From the NCBI GenBank assembly GCA_016201765.1, contig JACQCE010000076.1, positions 1 to 42,190 on the forward strand: DNA of 42,190 bases, written 5' to 3'. This document shows, piece by piece, positions 35,076 through 42,190 of the stretch. The notes under the pieces are model-generated. The model saw nothing but the letters and a program-made list of their open reading frames with translations. It was not told the origin of the DNA and ran no database searches. Positions within the stretch are counted from its first letter, which is position 1. Each line of letters starts with the position of its first letter. The stretch is from Nitrospirota bacterium. Its GTDB lineage: Bacteria > Nitrospirota > Nitrospiria > JACQCE01. A program made the position numbers and the translations under genes.

Positions 35076-36506
35076 TTACATCAATCTTGCGTTGATCCAG
35101 AGGTGCGCCAGGATGGAGGCCGCATAGCCCAGCGCGATCGCCCAGGCCCATTTCAGATGCTCGAAAAAGGTATACATGCCCCGCGCTTGGCCCATCAGCG
35201 CGACGCCGGCGGCAGAGCCGATGGACAGCAATGATCCCCCGACGCCGGCGGTCAGCGTGATCAGCAACCACTGTCCATGCGGCATCTCGGGCTGCATGGT
35301 TAGAACGGCAAACATCAGCGGGATGTTGTCCACCACGGCCGAGAGGATGCCGATGAGCACGTTCGCCCAGGTCGGCCCCAGCCCGCCATAGAGTGATGCC
35401 GAGAAGATGGCCAGGTACCCAAAGGCATGGAGTCCCCCGACACACAACACCACGCCGTAAAAGAACATCAAGGTGTCCCACTCGACCCGCTTCATGCTGA
35501 TGAAGATGTCGAAGGGCCGAACCCTGGGCTTCATGTGCTCTCGAATCTTCCGCCGCGCCTCGTCGTTCAATTCAAGCCCCAGGACCTCATCCGGTTCCCC
35601 GGGCGTGGTCTGGTTGAGTTCACCGCGCCGGATGAAAAACCCGTACAGCTTCAAGACGCCGAGCCCTGTCATCATTCCCAGCGCCGGCGGCAGGTGAAAG
35701 AAGTGGTGCATCGAGACCGTCAGGATGATCGTCAGTAGGAAGAGGCCGACAATGACGCCGCCGCCCGGTTTGATGGCGATCGCTTCCTGCGCGGCCTGGG
35801 GTTGTTCTCTTGGAACGGCAAACGACATGATGACGGCCGGGACCAGCCAGTTGATCACCGACGGCACGAACAGGGCGAAGAATTCGAAAAAGCCGACCCG
35901 CCCGTCCTGCCAGACCATCAGCGTGGTGATGTCGCCAAACGGGCTGAACGCCCCGCCGGCATTGGCGGCCACCACAATGTTGATGCAGGCCAGCGTGACG
36001 AACCGCGGCCGGCCGATCCCGACGGCCATCACGACGGCGGCCATGACCAGCGCGGTGGTGAGGTTGTCGGCCAACGGCGAGATGAAAAAGGCCAGCAGTC
36101 CGGTCATCCAGAAGATCGACGGGAGGGAATAGCCGGAGGAAACGAGCCGGGAGCGGAGCGCATTGAACACGTTCCGTTCGTCCATGGTGTTGACATAGGT
36201 CATGGCGGCCAAGAGGAACAGCAGCAGCTCGGCATACTCCAACAGATTGTGCCGTACGGCTGCGGCGGCAGTTGTCGTATCGCCATGGGACGCATAGGCG
36301 AGGGCGACCAGCACCCAAATCACGCCGGCGGCCACGATGACCGATTTCGATTTGCGAAGGTGGAGGAACTCCTCGCCGATGACCAGCGCATAGGCCAGGA
36401 TGAACACGGCGAGCGACAGCAGGCCGGCCCAGGTTGCGGTCAGATCAAGCGGCATCATCGTTTCCGCGGTCATCACAGGCCAGCATAGCGGGGTTTGACG
36501 CGGCAC
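35076..36506 (-). CDS. nhaD: NhaD-type sodium:proton antiporter
   Basis: FFISPLADNLTTALVMAAVVMA, INIVVAANAGGAFSPFGDITTLMVWQ, multi-TM. Confidence 0.85.
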   Translation of the reverse strand: MPRQTPLCWPVMTAETMMPLDLTATWAGLLSLAVFILAYALVIGEEFLHLRKSKSVIVAAGVIWVLVALAYASHGDTTTAAAAVRHNLLEYAELLLFLLAAMTYVNTMDERNVFNALRSRLVSSGYSLPSIFWMTGLLAFFISPLADNLTTALVMAAVVMAVGIGRPRFVTLACINIVVAANAGGAFSPFGDITTLMVWQDGRVGFFEFFALFVPSVINWLVPAVIMSFAVPREQPQAAQEAIAIKPGGGVIVGLFLLTIILTVSMHHFFHLPPALGMMTGLGVLKLYGFFIRRGELNQTTPGEPDEVLGLELNDEARRKIREHMKPRVRPFDIFISMKRVEWDTLMFFYGVVLCVGGLHAFGYLAIFSASLYGGLGPTWANVLIGILSAVVDNIPLMFAVLTMQPEMPHGQWLLITLTAGVGGSLLSIGSAAGVALMGQARGMYTFFEHLKWAWAIALGYAASILAHLWINARLM

Positions 36507-36533
36507 GCAAGAAGATTGGTGGGGGTGTGATTC

Positions 36534-36672
36534 GGTGGTGGGTCAGTTTGCTGGATTCCACCGTGGCAAAAATGGGGACACGTCCCAATTTCGTTGCGTG
36601 CCGTGCGTCGCACGAGGAAATTGGGACGTGTCCCTATTTTTGAGCCGGTTGCGGTGAAACTGACCCACTACC
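36534..36672 (+). mobile_element. MITE-like element copy B (139 nt), loop inverted relative to copy A
   Basis: TIR GGTGGTGGGTCAGTTT/AAACTGACCCACTACC; 8-bp TSD TGTGATTC (36526-36533 and 36673-36680). Confidence 0.88.
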
Positions 36673-36687
36673 TGTGATTCAGGCACC

Positions 36688-36718
36688 TTGACACATGAAC
36701 TGGGGCGGGGCTTATACT
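36688..36718 (+). promoter_or_regulatory. candidate sigma70 promoter for htrA-like gene
   Basis: TTGACA - 19 nt - TATACT. Confidence 0.55.
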
Positions 36719-36750
36719 AGAAAGACACCGTTGAAGAAGGAAGGTGTCCC

Positions 36751-37815
36751 ATGACGCACGCGCTGGCATGGCTTTCCGAACACGAATCGAACAACGGCCT
36801 TGAGACCACTGAGAGGCCGTCACCCGTTCCCCCGTCGCGTTCCGATGACCATCTCCTCGACGCCTATTCGCGAGCGGTGATCGCGGCGGCCGAGGCCGTC
36901 GGCCCATCCGTCGTCAATATCGAGGTGCATCACGCGCCGAGGGGACGGGCGTTGACCGATCCGCGCCGGCCGCGTGAGGCGCAGGGCTCGGGCTCCGGGT
37001 TCATCTTCACGAAAGACGGCCTCATCCTGACGAACAGCCACGTGGTGCACGGCGCCGCGGAGATCGATGTGGCGCTCCCGGACGGCCGGCGGTATGCGGC
37101 CGATCTGATCGGGGACGATCCGGCCACGGATCTGGCCGTTCTCAGGATCTCGGCCCCGAATCTGGTCCCGGCCCGGTTGGGCGATTCCAAATCGGTCCGC
37201 CCGGGCCAGTTGGCGATCGCCATCGGCAACCCCTACGGTTTTCAGGCCACGGTGACGGCCGGCGTCGTGAGCGCGCTCGGCCGGTCGCTCCGCTCCCGGT
37301 CAGGCCGGCTGATCGATGACGTGATCCAGACGGACGCGGCGCTCAATCCTGGCAACTCCGGCGGCCCGCTGGTCGATTCGCGCGGCGCCGTCATCGGCGT
37401 GAACACGGCCGTCATCATGGGCGCGCAGGGCATCTGCTTTGCGATCGGGATCGACACGGCCAAGTTCGTCGCGGGCCGGCTGATCAGGGACGGCAGGATC
37501 CGGCGGGGCTACATCGGCGTCGCCGGCCAGAATGTCCCGCTCCACCGGCGTGTAGTCCGGTTTCACAACCTACCGGTCGAGACGGGCGTGCTGATCGTGT
37601 CGGTCGAGCCGGACAGCCCGGCGCGGCGGGCCGGATTGCTGGAGGGCGACCTGATCATCCGGTACGACGATCGGGTCGTCTCCGGCATTGACGACCTCCA
37701 CCGGCTCCTGACCGACAAGGAAGTCGGGCAGGCGGCCGTGCTCACGATTCTTCGCCGGACGGAACTGATGACGCTGCAGGTGAGGCCTGAGGAGTCAAAA
37801 TCTCAAGCGGCCTGA
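36751..37815 (+). CDS. S1C-family trypsin-like serine protease with PDZ domain (HtrA/DegP-like)
   Basis: GSGFIFTKDGLILTNSHVVHGA, LAVLRI, NPGNSGGPLVDSRGAVIGVNTA, C-terminal PDZ. Confidence 0.93.
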   Translation: MTHALAWLSEHESNNGLETTERPSPVPPSRSDDHLLDAYSRAVIAAAEAVGPSVVNIEVHHAPRGRALTDPRRPREAQGSGSGFIFTKDGLILTNSHVVHGAAEIDVALPDGRRYAADLIGDDPATDLAVLRISAPNLVPARLGDSKSVRPGQLAIAIGNPYGFQATVTAGVVSALGRSLRSRSGRLIDDVIQTDAALNPGNSGGPLVDSRGAVIGVNTAVIMGAQGICFAIGIDTAKFVAGRLIRDGRIRRGYIGVAGQNVPLHRRVVRFHNLPVETGVLIVSVEPDSPARRAGLLEGDLIIRYDDRVVSGIDDLHRLLTDKEVGQAAVLTILRRTELMTLQVRPEESKSQAA

Positions 37816-37898
37816 AGAGTCAAACCAAAGGCGGCCTCAGGAATCAAGACCGAAAACAGAAGACTGGCCTGCTGAAACGGTGATGAATCAGGACGCGT

Positions 37899-37922
37899 CG
37901 CAGAGGGCTGTGTCCCTCTGCG
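37899..37922. terminator. bidirectional hairpin between convergent genes
   Basis: CGCAGAGGG ctgtgt CCCTCTGCG. Confidence 0.45.
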
Positions 37923-37929
37923 GGCTCGA

Positions 37930-38301
37930 TCACTGGAACACTTTGACCTGCAGCGCCATTTTCAGGTAGTTGAGATCGACGGGTTTGGTGATGTAGTCAT
38001 AGGCGCCGGCTTGCAAGGCGCGTTGCCCCGTCTCTTCCTCCCAGAGCGCCGTGACCATCGTCACCGGAAGAGCCGGCGCGATCGACTTGATCCGCTTCAG
38101 GCACTCCAGGCCGTTCATATCCGGCATCATGATGTCCAGCAGGACCAGATCCGGTTTGTGTTGTGTCACCATCTCGATGGCCGCCTTCCCGCTGTTGGCC
38201 GTGAAGATTTCGTAGTCGGTATTTTTCTCCAGATAAAATTTGAATAACTTGGCCAGTTGCGCCTCATCATCCACGATCAGAATTTTGCTCTTCGTTCGCA
38301 C
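37930..38301 (-). CDS. single-domain response regulator
   Basis: KILIVDDEAQLAKLFKFYL, DLVLLDIMMPDMNGLE, DYITKPVDLNYLK. Confidence 0.93.
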   Translation of the reverse strand: MRTKSKILIVDDEAQLAKLFKFYLEKNTDYEIFTANSGKAAIEMVTQHKPDLVLLDIMMPDMNGLECLKRIKSIAPALPVTMVTALWEEETGQRALQAGAYDYITKPVDLNYLKMALQVKVFQ

Positions 38302-38320
38302 GGCCGCTCCTCGGAGGGCG

Positions 38321-38554
38321 TTATCTCATCGCCACGACCATCCGGCTGTAGAGGGCAGCGGGCAGAATGTCGCGAAACTTCTGGCGAAGCCGCTCAATGG
38401 AGGGGGCATCGATGACCAGCGTATCGTCCGGATGCAACTGGACTTCAAGGCTGTAGCTCGTCACGCCTTCCCAATTCTGGTGTTTAAAATATCGGACCTG
38501 GTAGGTGGCGTTGTTGAATGCAATCCGCTCGGCCTTGATAAATGTCGTAAACAT
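38321..38554 (-). CDS. hypothetical small protein
   Basis: 77-aa ORF between response regulator and sensor kinase. Confidence 0.5.
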   Translation of the reverse strand: MFTTFIKAERIAFNNATYQVRYFKHQNWEGVTSYSLEVQLHPDDTLVIDAPSIERLRQKFRDILPAALYSRMVVAMR

Positions 38555-38692
38555 GGGATGCCTCCTTTCACGGCCGGGCGGTCGACCTGCGCCGCCTGCG
38601 CTGTTTGACGTCCGGTCCCGGTTTGGAATGTCACATATGGCATGACTATGAGAGGCAAGGAGCGTGCCAAGCCGCTGTAAGGACAGAGCCGT

Positions 38693-40260
38693 TCAGATCG
38701 GCGGGCGTGTTTCGGCGGCTTTTCCCGCAGCTTTCAAGGAGAGGGTGAAGGTCGAACCGCGCCCCACGGTGCTGCTGACTGAGATCGTACCCCCTAGTTC
38801 TTCAACGATTTTTTTCGTCACGGCCAGGCCGAGCCCCAATCCCTTTCGCTTGGTGGTGAAATAGTCCTCAAACAGCGAAGGAAGCCGTTCCGGGGGGATC
38901 CCATGGCCGGTGTCGGTCACGACTACAAGGACAAGATCTTGTCCTTCGGTGAGCGGCTGCCCGGGGGGGCTGACCCGGATTCCAAGCGTCCCGCCCTCGG
39001 CCATGGCGTCCAGGGCGTTGCGGATCAGGTTCTTCAACACGCGGCCGATGGCGAATTTGTCCCCCCGGACGAAGACGGGGGCCCCGCCGTCGCCTTCCAC
39101 CTGGCACAGGATCTTCACCCGCTGCCGTTCGGCCTCTTCCTGGAACAGCTCGGCCAGCTCCGCCAGCTCACGCCGAAGGTCCAGCGCGACCATGGTCAGC
39201 GGCGTCGGCCGGGTCAGATCGCGAAGATCGTCGAGAAACCGCTTGATCTCGGCCAGCTCACGCGCCACGATTTTGACGAACCGGTCCCGCGCCTCCTCAT
39301 CAAACCGCCGCTGCAGCAGCCGGCTGTTGTTTTCGATATTGAGAATGGGGTGTCTCAGATCATGGGCCAATCCGGCCGCAATTTTGCCGAATACCACGGC
39401 CCGCTCATCCCGCCGAATCCGCTCCTGGAGCCCCGCCAGTCTGGCCGTCATCTGATTAAAGGCCTCCCCCAATGCCTGAAATTCATCATGGGTCAGGATC
39501 TTGACCGTTTCGGTCAAATTCCCGGCCGCCACCCGGTCGGTGGCCTGCATGAGCTGCCGGATCGGTTCCACGATATATTGTTTCCCCCCCAGGTACCCGA
39601 TCCCAACCGCCAGCAGCAGGAAGACCCCGATCAAGCCGGCCAGCTCAACCGTCATGGTACTGGCCTGTGCATAGGCTTCCCGGGTCGGTTGCTCGATGAT
39701 CAACCCCCAGCCCAGCCCGGTGATCGGCGCCGACACCCCGATCATTTCAACCGGCGTCTCGCCATCGGCGGCCCCGTAGTAGACGACCGTTTGTGAACGG
39801 CCCTGACGCACGGCCTGGACAACCGCCAGGGAGGACAAATCGGCCTGCTGCAAAACCTTCGGTTTCTGCGCGCCGCGCCCATGCGCCAGCAATTGGCCCG
39901 TCTCCGACACCACAAAGGCATACCCTTCCCGGCCGATGCGGATCGAATCGACCAGTTCCCACATCGCAATCAGATTGACCTCGCCGATCAGGACGCCGGT
40001 CACCTGACCCGTTCCTTCTGCCACGGTTGCAGGTCGGTCTGCCCCAGATGCTGGGCCAGCGCCTGGAGGATGGCCACCCGGTCCGCGACATAGGATTGAA
40101 TCTGGTCGGCCGCCCGCTGGGCCACGGCGAGATGGCCCTGATTCACCTCACGGAAGGCGGCGGTTCTGGCCGTCCAGATCGACAGGATGCCGAAGAGCGT
40201 CAACGGCAGAAACGCCGCAACGAGGAGCAGGGCGATCAGTTTGGTCGAAATCCGCTTCAT
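38693..40260 (-). pseudogene. Cache-type sensor histidine kinase split by frameshift/internal deletion
   Basis: N-terminal ORF 40000-40260 (TM + start of extracellular domain) and ORF 38693-40024 (distal sensor, TM, HAMP, GLAHDLRHPILNIENNSRLL, HATPase) in different frames. Confidence 0.8.
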
Positions 40261-41843
40261 GATCGGCTCTGCTGGCCGTCGTCAACGTGCCATTCGAGAA
40301 TAGTGGCAAACGGCCCGGCAGGACTGATTCTCACGCCTTTGAACCGTTCATTGACGCCAACGAGATAGTCGGTCCAAAATAGGAAAATCCCCGGAGGGTC
40401 ATCATGGAGCTCACGCTGAAACCGGGCGTAGATCGCTTTTCGCTCATCCCGGTCAAACGTCCGGCGGCCCGCCTCGAGCAATCGGTCAATCGCGACATTG
40501 CGATACGACCCCACATTGAATCCCCCATGAATCTGAGAGGAATGCCAGAACTTGTAATTGACATCGGGGTCCCTGCCGGCATCGATCTCCGGAAAGTGCG
40601 CCTCAAATCGCTTTTGGAAAAGGAAATCGATTTGAGCGGCATCGAGCAGCGACACATTCATTTGAATGCCAAGATCAAAAAGTTGTTGTTGAACCAGCAA
40701 CAACGCCCGTTTTTTCAGATCGTCGCCAACGTTGGAATAGACCGTAAACTCAAAACGCCGGCCGTTTTTAACCAGGAAATGATCGCCGTCATGACGGCGC
40801 CAACCGGCTGTTTCCAGCAGCGCCAGCGCCTGTTGAGGATCATAGGGGTAGGCTTGGAGCGTGGCATCATAACCCCACGAACCGGGATAGACCGTCCCGG
40901 CCGCGACCTGCCCCTGTCCCTTGAGGATTTTGTTGACGATCGCTGTCTTGTCAACGGCGTAATTCAATGCCTGACGAACGGCCTGGTCCCGAAACAATGG
41001 AGTTTGAAGATTGAATGCCAGAAGATAGTAATAAGGCTTCAGCGCCGAATAGGACTGAAACCCTGGGATATGGTGCAATCGCTGAAAACCTGCCGGGCTC
41101 AGATACCAGAAAAAATCACTGTCACCTCGGGTGAGCCCAACCCAGGCCGATTCCTGACTGGGATAGACTTTGACAGCCAACCGGTCCAATTGCGGTGGGC
41201 CGAGAAAGTAGTGCTCATTGGCCTGCAAGACACTCCCTGTTTCAGACCCGCTGACAACTTTAAACGGTCCGGTGCCAATCGGGTGAAAGCCAAAGCCGGA
41301 GTCGCCGAACTTTTTGCCCTCCAATAGATGTTTGGGGAGGATGCCGATGACGAGATCGCTCAGAAATGTCGCCACGACACTTTTGAGTCGAATCTGAACC
41401 GTATACCGATCTTGCACGGTGATCTCCTCGATCTCATTGATGGTGTATGAATAGGTGGTTTCCAACCCGGGTTTTCTGAGTTGGTTCAGTGTAAATTTGA
41501 CATCCTCGCCGGTCAATTCAACGCCGTCGTGGAATGTCACACCCTGTCGGAGATGCAAGGTCCAGGTGCGTTGATCACCGGAAAGTTCCCATGAAGCGGC
41601 CAGATGGGGCTTGATCTCAAGCTTATCGTCAAATCTGACCAGGCTGTCGAAAACCAATTCGGTCAACCGTGCAGACAGTGTTGTAACTGACTCAAGGGGA
41701 TTGTACGGCGACAAGGGCTGATACGTTGCAATGGTCAACGACTGCGCTGTATCCGGCGAGGTTGATTGGGAGTGGCGGCAGGAAGAAGAGGACAGCAAAA
41801 GACCAATCAGCAAGAAGACCACCGCTCCTCTTCGATTCGGCAC
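40257..41843 (-). CDS. ABC-transporter peptide-type solute-binding lipoprotein (SBP family 5)
   Basis: Lipobox SSSSC; LPHLAASWELSGDQRTWTLHLRQGVTFHDGVELTGEDVKFTLNQL-type motif. Confidence 0.9.
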   Translation of the reverse strand: MPNRRGAVVFLLIGLLLSSSSCRHSQSTSPDTAQSLTIATYQPLSPYNPLESVTTLSARLTELVFDSLVRFDDKLEIKPHLAASWELSGDQRTWTLHLRQGVTFHDGVELTGEDVKFTLNQLRKPGLETTYSYTINEIEEITVQDRYTVQIRLKSVVATFLSDLVIGILPKHLLEGKKFGDSGFGFHPIGTGPFKVVSGSETGSVLQANEHYFLGPPQLDRLAVKVYPSQESAWVGLTRGDSDFFWYLSPAGFQRLHHIPGFQSYSALKPYYYLLAFNLQTPLFRDQAVRQALNYAVDKTAIVNKILKGQGQVAAGTVYPGSWGYDATLQAYPYDPQQALALLETAGWRRHDGDHFLVKNGRRFEFTVYSNVGDDLKKRALLLVQQQLFDLGIQMNVSLLDAAQIDFLFQKRFEAHFPEIDAGRDPDVNYKFWHSSQIHGGFNVGSYRNVAIDRLLEAGRRTFDRDERKAIYARFQRELHDDPPGIFLFWTDYLVGVNERFKGVRISPAGPFATILEWHVDDGQQSRS

Positions 41844-41874
41844 CGCCCCAGCATAGAAAGTTTCTCCGATCCTG

Positions 41875-42190
41875 TCAACACAGAGGGGATTGCCAGGGCA
41901 ATCCCCTCTGTGGACAGTGTTTTGTTCCAGCTAGGCTACGTACCACGTTTTTCAGAGACTCCCGCTTGACGAGCTCGATCGCCACGTTTTCAAAATAGGG
42001 TTTCTCGCAGGCCACGGCATGAAAGTCGTTCGACTGGGTGACCGAGCTCCCCCGGCAGCCGCCGCCGCAGATCGGGCGATAGCTGCAGCCGGAGCAAAAG
42101 GGATCGCGCCAGAGATCGACCGTCATGAATTTCGTGTTCAGGCCGTTCAATCCGGTCTTCGCCACGTCGCCGATGATGAACGATTCCCGG
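41875..42190 (-). CDS. radical SAM protein, C-terminal SPASM domain (5' end outside window)
   Basis: FCSGCSYRPICGGGCRGSSV cysteine pattern C-x2-C-x5-C-x3-C; reading frame open to the window edge. Confidence 0.75.
   Translation of the reverse strand, partial: RESFIIGDVAKTGLNGLNTKFMTVDLWRDPFCSGCSYRPICGGGCRGSSVTQSNDFHAVACEKPYFENVAIELVKRESLKNVVRSLAGTKHCPQRGLPWQSPLC
41879..41912. repeat. 16-bp perfect inverted repeat overlapping the end of the SPASM gene
   Basis: CACAGAGGGGATTGCC ag GGCAATCCCCTCTGTG. Confidence 0.85.

Noticed and set aside
40715-41293. Small minus-strand ORFs inside the peptide-binding lipoprotein gene
   Set aside because: Alternate-frame ORFs fully embedded in a clear gene.

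Overview
GC-rich bacterial chromosomal window, Nitrospirota-like by gene content (low-confidence taxonomic guess). Left to right it holds: the acpP 3' end, fabF, rnc, purM and purN; zinc-ribbon/YbjQ-like and TPR genes; a SNF2 helicase + SWIM pair; a small accessory stretch (ParE-like and DUF1156-like gene remnants, then a tight dual-OB-like + DUF488 + DUF488 operon) ending near tRNA-Ala(CGC); a RaiA/HPF-cold-shock fusion; an aldo/keto reductase; a ferredoxin-flavoprotein fusion; a CopC/CopD copper locus; an NtrC-type two-component system next to a sigma54-like promoter and BON gene; tRNA-Gly(GCC) followed by duplicated tRNA ends and a two-gene mini-island; a MarR/CxxHxxM-protein/Pal/MscS/trehalose stress block; NhaD; HtrA/DegP; a response regulator; a damaged sensor kinase; a peptide-binding lipoprotein; and the end of a radical SAM/SPASM gene. 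The strongest unexplained signals are: (1) a 139-nt MITE-like element in two copies (25569-25707 and 36534-36672), each with 8-bp target duplications, whose 24-nt hairpin loop is exactly inverted between copies while the arms keep their orientation, and each lying 7 nt upstream of a TTGACA promoter box; (2) tRNA-Gly-anchored cassette-like repeats with covarying hairpin ends; (3) the dual-OB/DUF488/DUF488 operon; (4) a HAMP-linked membrane trehalose-6-phosphate synthase in a four-gene operon; (5) a leader mini-ORF followed by an SD-sequestering hairpin. All calls come from reading the sequence; no database search was run.
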